Part shown: in pieces, positions 34,636 through 43,200 of the stretch | Layout of the letters: each line of letters starts with the position of its first letter | Numbering within the stretch: position 1 is the first letter of the stretch | NCBI GenBank assembly: GCA_016124895.1 | Contig: WGMU01000025.1 | Coordinates: 1 to 46,197 of the forward strand | DNA: 46,197 nt | From: a bacterium | GTDB taxonomy: Bacteria > Planctomycetota > Planctomycetia > Planctomycetales > Planctomycetaceae | Direction: 5' to 3' | Program-made: the position numbers and the translations under genes | The notes under the pieces: generated by a model | Database searches by the model: none | What the model saw: the letters and a program-made list of their open reading frames with translations, nothing else | What the model was told of the DNA's origin: nothing

Positions 34636-37600
34636 TCAGTGGTTGAGCAGGAACTCAGAGCTGTTGAGCAGCGTCCAGAGCAACCCGGACGACGCCTTCC
34701 GTGGATCGGGCGATCCGTCGAAATAGCGCTGTACCAACTCCAGTTCCTCACTGGTCGGGCGGCGCGAATACGCGGCCAGATACAGCCGCTCAATGCTGTC
34801 AGCCGGCTCGTCGTGCGATCCTGCAAATCGCTGGACTCCGGAAGCGCCGTCGTCCAGCAACGAACCGTTCATCAGGCGCAGAAACTGAGGAATCCCCTGG
34901 TTCACCACGCTGCCTGTGTTCTCATCCGCAACCGACGCAAAGAAGCGAACAAACTCGTCACGCGAGACTTCGGGAATCGGATTGACATGGGCCACCGTCA
35001 CCGACTTCTGCTGTCCGCCTTTCGCCACCGGCGGATACAGAACGATGCTGAGCGAGTCGTAGAGCACGTGCGGACGAATCACGCGCACCGCCATGTGGCT
35101 GAACAACTCGCTGTCCATTTCATTGGCTGCCACCGGCCGACTGGTCCGCTGATAAGTCCGGCTGTTGCAGATGCAGCGAATCAGATGCTTCAGGTCGAAA
35201 TCGGAATCGACAAACTCGACCGACAGCCGCGCGAGTAACTCGGGATGCGAAGGCGGGTTGCCTGCCTGGAAGCCGTCGAGCGGATTTACCAGTCCGCGTC
35301 CGAAGAAATGAGCCCATAGCCGGTTCACCGCGTTCGCAGCGAAGAACGGATTGTCTTGTCCCGTGGCCCACCGGCTGAATCGCGGCCGATAGGGGCCGTT
35401 GTCCGGCCAGTCGACGTCCTCACCCTGCAGGAATCGCGCCTTGACGATCGCTCCGGATTGTTTGCCTGCGGATGCTGGCAACGTGATGGCCGGTCCTAAT
35501 CCGGACGGCACGACGAACGACTCCGGCAGGCTCGTTGTCTCGCTTTCATCCGGTGCCGCTTCGGTCAACGTCCAGCCAGCCGGATTCTTGCCGTCGGTGT
35601 ATCCTTTGCGCAAGCGGCTGAAGAATGCGGCGGTGCCCCAGAAATCCGTTTGTTTCCACGGGGCGAACGGATGGTCGTGACATTCAGCACAGCGAAGCTG
35701 TACGCCCCAGAACAGTCGCGACGTGGCATCGGCCACCAGGTTGGCCCGCGGTTCCTGATTCTCGCTGTTGGCCATGATGAAACCGGTCTGCGGCTGCTCG
35801 CGGAGTTTGCCTTCCGCTGTCAGCATGTCGTCGACCATCTCGTTCCAGCCGCGATTTCGGTTGAACTGTTCGGTCAGCCATTCGGCGAACGGATCGCGTC
35901 CCGTTTTGGCCTTGCCGGTTTCGCGGGGACCGATCAGTTCGCGCCAGATGATCGCGAAGTTCGCACCGTACGACGATTCGGCCAACAGTGCATCGATCCA
36001 CTTCTGCCGCTTGTGTGGATCGTCGCTGTCGAGAAACGCGATCGTTTCGTCGTACGTCGGAACGCGCCCGGCGATGTCGAGCGTTACGCGGCGCAGGAAC
36101 TCGCCATCATCAGCCAGCGGCGACGCCGGGACGCCCGAGTCCATCAAATGATTCTCAACGATGCGGTCAACCGCTTCCGCCACCGGCAACGGGTCGCGGC
36201 TGGAGACCCGGCCAACCGAAGCTTTGGGCGACGGCTTTTTGACATCATTCGACGACGGAGATTTCGCCGGCTGCGGCATGCGCCTGCTGGTCGGAGAACC
36301 ATCTTTCGCAGGCTTCGCGGAGTCTGGGGCCTTCGATGTCGGTTTTTTCGGTTGCGGTTTGTGAGTCTCTTCTGGCTCTTTGCCTGCAGTGTCTGTCTTC
36401 GCAGCAGGCTTGTTTTCTGCAGGCTTCCCTGCAGGAGACTTGTCTGGCGGCTTTCGGGGCGTGTCTGGTACATCGCCAGCGCCCTTCTGCACCAAGCGGA
36501 AGCGAGCATCAATCGCCCGATCGGTCTCTGCTGCGGTCCAGATCTCCACCCGGTAGTCCACGGTCGGACGCTCGCCATCCGGCTTGACCCCGCGGTAACT
36601 CAGCCGCGTCTGATCCGTCAACCGGATTTCCCGCTTCAGCGGCGCATCTCCTTTGCGAAAAACCTCGACTGTCATTGAGCGCGCGTCGTCGGCCACTGCA
36701 ACGACGATCCCGGAGATGTCCGGCTGTGGGTTGCCAAACTCGATGCGGACGGCCTGATCAGGCGATTTTTCACTGAGTGTTGCGACCGCCCGATATCCGA
36801 CCGTGGGCCGGTCGCCATCGCGACTCACACCGTAATACGACAACTCGGTGGCAGCGCTGATCTCAACTGTTCGCTGCGGAGCCGGAGCGTTGGGTTTAGG
36901 GGGATCCCCTTCGAGCGTCAGCCGTGTGCCGTCGGCTTCGACCTTCATCACACGTCCGGAAAACATGGGCACCTTCTGCGATGAAAACACCCGGCGTTCA
37001 CCTGCGGCGACCGGCACCTTGACCGTCTGTGTTTCGTCCTGCACGTCGACCTGTCCGGCCAGTACCGCGACGGTCAACAGCACTAAAGCCTGGGGCTGCA
37101 TGGCAGGTTCTCCTGACAGAAAAGTCTCTTGAAGATCAACCTCGAACTGCGTGTCCCGCCCCAGAATCGTTCCTGCGGACGTTTGAATCTGAATTGGCTC
37201 ACCTGCTGTGGCACGAAATTGCCCCCCGCCGGACACCAGTCGAATAAGCGGTGATGTTCCGCCGCGATGAAAAACAGCCGTCGTGGCGGGTTCCAGCACC
37301 GCATCTGCACCACCGGCCAGACGCAGCGACGCCGTGCCCGGGCCGCGCACTTCGAACGAAGTGTCAAAGGGAACTGCCGATGTCGCGACGCCATCGACAG
37401 CGACCTGCCCGGACAAAACTTCACTGGCGGCTTGCGGTTTGTGGCGCACCGGTTCGCGCCAAAAGAGGACACTCATGACGACCAGTGCGGCAATGGTGGA
37501 TGCAGCGACCGCTACCCGCCTGGCCATCCCGATTCCGGACCTTGCAGGCTGGACGCTCCGCGGCAATTCGATCTCCGTTCGCTGCTGTGCGAAGTACTGC

Positions 37601-37761
37601 TCCAGCATCACGTCCAGCCGACAGGCCCGAGCCAGCTCGTCCGACAAAACGGGATCGGCAGCCAGCAGGCCGCCTAGTTCTCTGGTTTCCTCATCGGTGG
37701 CGCACTGGTCGAGATACCGGCCGATCAGATCATCAGCGTGAGTTCGATTGGAATCGGCCAA
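34636..37761 (-). CDS. FecR-like domain fused to DUF1549/DUF1553 cytochrome-type protein
   Basis: A 1041-residue multi-domain protein. The start is the TTG at 37761, with GGAGGAG seven bases upstream inside the sigma gene's last codons; the longer open frame to 37875 overlaps the sigma gene and looks non-coding. A cytoplasmic helical part (residues 1-80) and one membrane helix (83-101) precede a FecR-like domain (GQVAVDGVATSAVPFDTSFE, IQTSAGTILGRDTQFEVDL). Two copies of a beta module follow at about 300-365 and 372-415 (DGDRPTVGYRA, DGERPTVDYRV). A Pro/Lys-rich linker spans about 430-515. DUF1549 follows (EFLRRVTLDIAGRVPTYDET) with CAECH near 688-692, then DUF1553 (NAVNRLWAHFFGRGLVNPLD). FecR plus DUF1549 in one chain implies the sigma factor is tied directly to this periplasmic system. 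Confidence 0.88.
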   Translation of the reverse strand: MADSNRTHADDLIGRYLDQCATDEETRELGGLLAADPVLSDELARACRLDVMLEQYFAQQRTEIELPRSVQPARSGIGMARRVAVAASTIAALVVMSVLFWREPVRHKPQAASEVLSGQVAVDGVATSAVPFDTSFEVRGPGTASLRLAGGADAVLEPATTAVFHRGGTSPLIRLVSGGGQFRATAGEPIQIQTSAGTILGRDTQFEVDLQETFLSGEPAMQPQALVLLTVAVLAGQVDVQDETQTVKVPVAAGERRVFSSQKVPMFSGRVMKVEADGTRLTLEGDPPKPNAPAPQRTVEISAATELSYYGVSRDGDRPTVGYRAVATLSEKSPDQAVRIEFGNPQPDISGIVVAVADDARSMTVEVFRKGDAPLKREIRLTDQTRLSYRGVKPDGERPTVDYRVEIWTAAETDRAIDARFRLVQKGAGDVPDTPRKPPDKSPAGKPAENKPAAKTDTAGKEPEETHKPQPKKPTSKAPDSAKPAKDGSPTSRRMPQPAKSPSSNDVKKPSPKASVGRVSSRDPLPVAEAVDRIVENHLMDSGVPASPLADDGEFLRRVTLDIAGRVPTYDETIAFLDSDDPHKRQKWIDALLAESSYGANFAIIWRELIGPRETGKAKTGRDPFAEWLTEQFNRNRGWNEMVDDMLTAEGKLREQPQTGFIMANSENQEPRANLVADATSRLFWGVQLRCAECHDHPFAPWKQTDFWGTAAFFSRLRKGYTDGKNPAGWTLTEAAPDESETTSLPESFVVPSGLGPAITLPASAGKQSGAIVKARFLQGEDVDWPDNGPYRPRFSRWATGQDNPFFAANAVNRLWAHFFGRGLVNPLDGFQAGNPPSHPELLARLSVEFVDSDFDLKHLIRCICNSRTYQRTSRPVAANEMDSELFSHMAVRVIRPHVLYDSLSIVLYPPVAKGGQQKSVTVAHVNPIPEVSRDEFVRFFASVADENTGSVVNQGIPQFLRLMNGSLLDDGASGVQRFAGSHDEPADSIERLYLAAYSRRPTSEELELVQRYFDGSPDPRKASSGLLWTLLNSSEFLLNH

Positions 37762-37762
37762 G

Positions 37763-38281
37763 TTACATCTCCTCCGCCAGACGCAGCCGCCGCTCAATGC
37801 ACTCGCGCAGCTTGCCGCGAATTCGCGACAGCGTCTTGTTAACCGCGTCCAGAGTGCTGCCCACATGCTGTGCAATCTGTTGCAACGAGTGTCCCTGCTC
37901 GTACTTCAGCACCAGCAGCGTGCGCGACTTCTCCGGCAGTTTGTCCAGACAGTGCTCCAGCGCGTCGCGTCGCGCGTCGAATGGCTCCTCGGTTCGGTCG
38001 AACGCAGCCAGCAGGACAGGAATCGCTTCTGCGGGCAGCGCCTTATCCCAGCGCTCACCGCGGTCCAGCCGCTGCAGCAGCTTTTTCGCAGCGATCCCCC
38101 GCGCCCACGCTCCGAACGACCGGCTCTCGTCGAATCGCTCGAACTCGCGCCACAACACGAGTGCCGTTTCCTGCAACACGTCTTCGCGAGCCGCTCGTTC
38201 CCGCACGACAGAACCAATGAACGCGCGCAGGTCGTCCTGATGCTTCAGAAACTGAATCAGAAACTCTTCCTCGTCTTTCAC
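37763..38281 (-). CDS. ECF-type sigma factor, probably the Rhodopirellula/Verrucomicrobium family
   Basis: A 172-residue sigma factor. Region 2 reads FLKHQDDLRAFIGSVVRE and REDVLQETALVLWREFERF, with the family's SFGAWARGIAA; region 4 reads YEQGHSLQQIAQHVGSTLD and TLSRIRGKLRECIERRL. GTG 38281 is preferred because GGAGG lies eight bases upstream; GTG codons at 38302 and 38296 are alternatives. Its stop is two bases from the TTG start of the FecR/DUF1549 gene, whose ribosome site is inside this gene. The arrangement suggests that the fused FecR-like domain is its regulator. Confidence 0.92.
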   Translation of the reverse strand: MKDEEEFLIQFLKHQDDLRAFIGSVVRERAAREDVLQETALVLWREFERFDESRSFGAWARGIAAKKLLQRLDRGERWDKALPAEAIPVLLAAFDRTEEPFDARRDALEHCLDKLPEKSRTLLVLKYEQGHSLQQIAQHVGSTLDAVNKTLSRIRGKLRECIERRLRLAEEM

Positions 38282-38438
38282 GCCCTCGACCTCCACAAGC
38301 ACCTTCCAGGATCAGGTCGACACTGGACATGGAAAATGTCAGGAACGCTGATTCGTGCCCCGTTTCCGTCAACTGTCCCGCTGAGAATGTCATTGCCCGG
38401 CTGGGAGTTTCGGCAAGTCGGCAGTCATCCACAGCACT

Positions 38439-38454
38439 CTGCCGCGAGCGGCAG
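38439..38454. repeat. Perfect palindrome upstream of sigma gene
   Basis: CTGCCGC, GA, GCGGCAG give a 7-base stem with a two-base centre, 157 bases upstream of the sigma start. It may be an operator for the sigma operon or a simple dispersed palindrome. The 38282-38592 stretch otherwise holds no gene; GTAACGTTTTG (minus strand, 38502-38512) is noted separately. Confidence 0.4.
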
Positions 38455-38592
38455 GCGCAGAACTCCTGCCGGGCGGCAAAGCGACGACTGGAGGGTATGC
38501 ACAAAACGTTACTCGGACTTTCAATTTGAAAACTGCGCGATAACGCTGGACAGCCATGAAGAATCTCAGCGGTCCGGGTGGTCTCAAAAAAC

Positions 38593-38623
38593 AAAAAAGG
38601 CCCATGAGAAAACTCACAGGCCT
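38593..38623 (-). terminator. Intrinsic terminator of the monocistronic DUF1501 gene
   Basis: On the minus strand AGGCCTGTGAG, loop TTTT, CTCATGGGCCT, then TTTTT. The 11-base stem is complete if two G-T wobbles are allowed. It begins 42 bases after the DUF1501 stop at 38666, the ideal place for a rho-independent terminator. It is the clearest terminator in the window. Confidence 0.9.
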
Positions 38624-38665
38624 CGGCTGGGATTGCATATTCTATGTTTGATCCGGCGCGGCGAA

Positions 38666-39970
38666 TCAGACCAGTTCTTCAATCGGTTTGCCGTGCTCGA
38701 CCATGTAGGTTGGTCGGCCGGCCTGGTTTGTGAACTGGATACGACGATCGATGTTCAGCGTCTGGAAGATCGTGGCCAGAAGATCCTGAGGCGTGATCGG
38801 AGTCGTCTTTGGCACGTCCACTTTCTCAGCCGACTCGCCAATAACCTGACCCATTTGCAGTCCGCCACCGGCCAGAGCGAGTGTGCTCAGCGGAGCCCAG
38901 TGGTCACGGCCCGCACCGCCGTTGATTTTCGGAGTGCGACCAAACTCGCCGCTGATCACCAGCAGGATGTCATCGGACTGACCACGAAGAGCGAGGTCTT
39001 CAACCAGTGCGGCAACCGCTCGGTCGACCTGCGGGCCGAGGTTGTCCATGGCCGCCTTGATGCCGCCGTGCATGTCCCAGCCGCCGAACTGCAGGGTGAC
39101 GAAGCCACAACCGGCTTCACACAGACGGCGGGCCTGCAGCAGTTGCTGACCGAGTCCCGTGCCGTATCGATCGACGACTCGCGGGTCTTCGTACTTCAGG
39201 TCGAATGCCTGCTGCGATCGGCTGAGGATGATGTTGAAAGCCTGCTGGTCGAACGCATCCAGACCGTCCATCACCTTGCTGCGATCGATATCACGTTTGA
39301 CATTGTCGATGCCTTCCAGCAGCGACCGTCGAGTGTCCAGCCGGTCCTTCGCAACGTTGAGGGCCATGTTGCGACGGGCTTCTCCACCGGAATCAAACGG
39401 GCCGAAAGCCGTACCCAGGAACGCGGGGCCGTCAGCGTAAATCCCGCCGAGCCGCACGTAGGTCGGCATCCCGGTTTCCGGATGGTTCGTGCCTCGGACG
39501 CGGGACACGATCGAGCCGATTCCAGGCCGGTCGGACGCGGCCCCGTTATCCGCCAGCCGGTTGTCGTAGCCGGTCATCACATAGTGCGTGCCGCCCGAGT
39601 GGCCACTGTTGGTGTGAGCGAACGAGCGGACGAACGCCATTTTGTCGGCCACTCCTGCCATGCGTTCGAAGTTGCCGCCCAGCGTGACACCGGGCAGGTT
39701 CGTTTTGACTTCACCAGTAACACTCCGGTATTCGGCCGGAGCCGTCATTTTTGGATCAAACGTCTCGACATGAGTTGGCCCTCCGCCCAGCCAGAGCCAG
39801 ATCACAGACTTGCCATTCGAAGCCCGACCGTTTTCTGCGGCCTGAGCATTTGACCGCAGCGTGTCTGCCAGCGTCAGTCCTCCCAGTCCGAGAGCACCAA
39901 CCTGCAGAAAATCACGACGCGTCGTTCCTTCACAGTTTTCTCGACACCGGGAAGTAGCAAGTTTCAGCAT
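38666..39970 (-). CDS. DUF1501 family protein with Tat signal (second copy)
   Basis: A 434-residue DUF1501 protein. ATG 39970 has AAGGA eight bases upstream. Tat motif TRRDFLQVGALGLGG. Family motifs: IWLWLGGGPTHVETFDPK, HYVMTGYDNR, TLQFGGWDMHGGI and SGEFGRTPKINGGAGRDHW. It differs considerably from the operon copy at 33305-34615 and belongs to the subgroup usually placed with DUF1549/PSCyt1 proteins and WD40 cytochrome proteins. Such a WD40 protein lies upstream on the same strand (40276-45132), but a 305-base gap with two hairpins intervenes, so it may have its own promoter. A clear terminator follows. Confidence 0.96.
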   Translation of the reverse strand: MLKLATSRCRENCEGTTRRDFLQVGALGLGGLTLADTLRSNAQAAENGRASNGKSVIWLWLGGGPTHVETFDPKMTAPAEYRSVTGEVKTNLPGVTLGGNFERMAGVADKMAFVRSFAHTNSGHSGGTHYVMTGYDNRLADNGAASDRPGIGSIVSRVRGTNHPETGMPTYVRLGGIYADGPAFLGTAFGPFDSGGEARRNMALNVAKDRLDTRRSLLEGIDNVKRDIDRSKVMDGLDAFDQQAFNIILSRSQQAFDLKYEDPRVVDRYGTGLGQQLLQARRLCEAGCGFVTLQFGGWDMHGGIKAAMDNLGPQVDRAVAALVEDLALRGQSDDILLVISGEFGRTPKINGGAGRDHWAPLSTLALAGGGLQMGQVIGESAEKVDVPKTTPITPQDLLATIFQTLNIDRRIQFTNQAGRPTYMVEHGKPIEELV

Positions 39971-40045
39971 TGAGGTAGTCCTTAAATGTTGCCGAACATC
40001 GAAGGCCGCTCTGGATCAGAGCCCTTCAGAAGGTACATCGACAAG

Positions 40046-40069
40046 ACACATCATTGAGCATTGATGTGT
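40046..40069. promoter_or_regulatory. Inverted repeat upstream of DUF1501 gene, possible operator
   Basis: ACACATCA (40046-40053) and TGATGTGT (40062-40069) are perfect complements around eight bases, 76-99 bases upstream of the DUF1501 ATG. Size and symmetry fit a dimeric regulator site. The surrounding DNA is more AT-rich than the genes. No -35/-10 pair could be assigned. Confidence 0.4.
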
Positions 40070-40164
40070 AGAGTACAAATCCTGCGACAAAATGCACATA
40101 GCATTGGGTTGAAGCGTCTGCCCGTTCGCGCGCTTGAAACGCTGACTGGCGAGACGGCATTCAG

Positions 40165-40215
40165 GGAACGCTGATCAACGCTAACGACAGGACCATTAGC
40201 GACGGTCAGTGTTCC
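40165..40215 (-). repeat. Long imperfect hairpin downstream of the WD40 gene
   Basis: GGAACGCTGATCAACGCTAA (40165-40184) and TTAGCGACGGTCAGTGTTCC (40196-40215) match at 16 of 20 positions as inverted repeats around 11 bases. It starts about 60 bases past the WD40 stop. It may serve as a 3'-end structure. There is no T-tract, so termination is uncertain. Confidence 0.5.
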
Positions 40216-40275
40216 ACCAATCGTCAGAGTTTTCCGAATGTGGTCTCCTTTTCTGATTGAGGCAGGTTGTATCAG

Positions 40276-43200
40276 TTATTCTCCAATGGTCAGCGTCTTC
40301 AGCGTTTGGCCGTTGTTTCCGTTCCACAGGTAAACTTTGCCGTCCGCGGTTCCGGCTGCGACGAGGTTGCTGTCAGGCGTGATGTCGACGCTGTGCAGCC
40401 ACGCAGACGCTCCGCCGAAGTTCCGGAAGTTGCCGCCGTTGGTGGCCGTGTGCATTCGCACGAGCTTGTCACCACAGCTTGAGACAATGTTGTCCGTCTC
40501 GCCGATGTAGCGAACAGCCGTCACGTGCCTGCCGAAGTTGGGGATCGTCCGGCTCTGGTCTCCTGTTTCAGGATCCCAGACCTTGATCGTGTTGTCAGCG
40601 GCGGCCGAAACAAGCGTGCTGCCATCACCCTTCCATGCGAGATCGAGCACGTAGTTCGTATGCCCTTCCAGCCGTCTGAGCGGGTGGCTGCTGGCGACAT
40701 CAAACGTGCGGATATATTTGTCCGCCGAACCGGACGCGATGCGTTTACCGTCTGGCGAAAACCGTGCTGCATAAATCACATCGTCATGAGCCTGGGGCAG
40801 GAAGAGTTGCCGGACTCCGTCTGCGACGTTGAACACGAGCAGTTCGCCGCTGCGAGACGGAGTGCCTCCGGCCACGAGCAGGCGGTCGGCTTCGGTCGTG
40901 AAATCAAGCGACGTGACTCGATGCGAAATCAACTGCGGCTGGTCGACCGCTCCGATCGTGCGCTCCAGTCCCCAGCCAGGATTCAGTTCCCAGACACGGA
41001 CGGACTGATCGGTCGAACCGGTGACGATGGCGTCATCATCAAGGAACGTGACACAGCCGGCCGATGCCGAATGTCCAGCGAAAGCCGCTAAAGCGGTGCC
41101 GGTTTCGCCGTCCCATGTGTGGATGCTGGAATACTCGCCGCCACTGGCCAGCAGTCGCCCGTCCGGCGAAAACGCCAGCGAGCGAACCGCCAGGTCCGCT
41201 TCCTGCGACAGCTTGTTCGCCTCTTCGAGTGCCTTCTTCGCAGCTTCCAGATCCGCTTCGAGTCTGGCATGAGCGTCCTTTGCAACAGGCACAGCCGCCT
41301 TTGCCTCTTCCAGTTCCCGCGCGGCGATGACCTGCTGCTGCGATGCCAGATTCTGAGCCGACTGCGCCGTCGTCAATGCGGCCAGCGCATCGGTGTACGG
41401 CTTCTGCGTCTGTGTGACTTTCTGCGTCGCCTGATTCGCTGTATTCACGGCTGTCTGTGCAGCCTGCGTCGGAGCCTGCACGGCCGCCGCCAGCTTTTGC
41501 GATTCCGCCTGAGCCGCCTGCACCGCCGCAGTCGCATCCGTCGCGGCCTTCTTCAACTCCGCGTTGTCGGGTGATGCGTTGGATGCAGTCGTCAACTGAT
41601 TCGACTTCGCTACGGCCTGCTGCACGGCTTCTGTCGCAGCCTTCGCATCTTCTTCTGCGCGCAGCTTCGCAAGGAGCGCATCCTGAGCTGCCTTCGATGC
41701 TTCAATTGCAGCTTTCTCCGCCGCTACCTTTTCCGCCATCGCCTTATCACGAGCAGCCGTCTTTTCCTGCACGTCCTTGCTGGCAGCGGCCAGAGTTTCA
41801 TCGGCCTTCTTCGCCGCTTCCGTTTTGACTGGCAGGTCTTTCTCGACAGCATCGAGCTGCTGCTTTGCCGCGTTCACCCGGGCCTGGGCGGCGTTCTGCT
41901 GCTGCGTCGCGCGAGCCACTCGAACCTTCCGCTTCACGTCTCCGCGCATCTCGGCGATCTGCTGGCCATTGATGTTCCACAGCTTCGCCGTATGGTTGTC
42001 GCTCGCCGAAGCGAGGCGCTGTCCGTCCGGACGCACCGCCACCGCAGTGACCGCCCCGCCGTGGTTGTACTGGCCAAGCTGCTGCGCGCTCGCGAGATTC
42101 CAGCGCCGCGCCGTTGCATCCAGGCTGCCGGAAAACACCTCCATCGGAGTGCCCGGCAGCGCCGCGAGCGACGTGACCTGATTGCCATGACCGGGAATCT
42201 GTCGCATCGCATGAGTCGTCCACGTCATCAGTGAATCCGCATCCGCCGACAGGACGTGTCCTTTCTCACCGACAAGCACGAGCCCGGTCACAGGCTTTGC
42301 GTGCTGGGTGAATCGTTGCTGCAGCGCACCTGACTGCAACTCGAACACCAGCGTCGCCGGCTTGTCTCCCGCAGAGCCGGCCAGCACCGAAGCTCCATCG
42401 AGTGAGAACGACACGCTTTTCACCGGACCGGGAAAACCCGTCAACTGCTGCGGACCGAAACCGCCGCCGTTCGTCTGCCACAACCGCACGACGTTGTTCT
42501 CTCCAGCCGTCGCCAGTGTCTGCTCGTCGGGTGAAATCGCCAGCGAGTTGATCGCCGCACCGTGATTCGTCGCAAACGTCTGCTGGCCGTTCGCCGTTGA
42601 ATACCCGCGGAACGAGCCGTCCTTGCTTGTCGCGAAAACTGTCTGACCGTTGGAGTGAACCAGCAGCGACGTGATCGCCTGCTGGTTGCCGTCCAGATGC
42701 CGCACAAACCGCAGCGGTCGCTGGGCGAGCATTCCGGACTTATCACCAGTAAGCAGCCGGTCGAGCTGAAAATCAAACACTGCCGCCGTCAGTGACGCAT
42801 CGGCTGACGATTCGAGCAACCGTCCGCTCGCCACGTCCCAGACGATCAGCTCGCCTTTGGCAGTGACCGAAAGCAGCCGATTGTCGTCCTGAGAGAAAGA
42901 CACCGAAGCCGGAGCTTCCGCATGACCGGTCAGCGTCTGCAGGACCTGACCATTGTTGATCTGATAAATGCGAACGAGCTTGTCATCGCCGGCGATTGCG
43001 AGCTTCTGCCCGTCGGGGCTGAGCGCCGCCGCGGTCGGCGTTGCCGGATGGTTGAATGCGCGAGTCTGACTGCCGTCGTCCGGATTCCAGAACCTCACGG
43101 ACTTGTCCGCCGACACGGAATACGGCTGAGTCCCTGGCCAGAATCCTGCCGAGACGATCGATCCAGTGTGCCCTTCAAAATCCTTGAGCACCGCGGCGTC

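Noticed and set aside
37748-39853. Plus-strand open frame of 701 codons
   Set aside because: It runs antisense to a sigma gene and a DUF1501 gene and across the terminator between them. It has no domain-like content; it results from high-GC codon bias.
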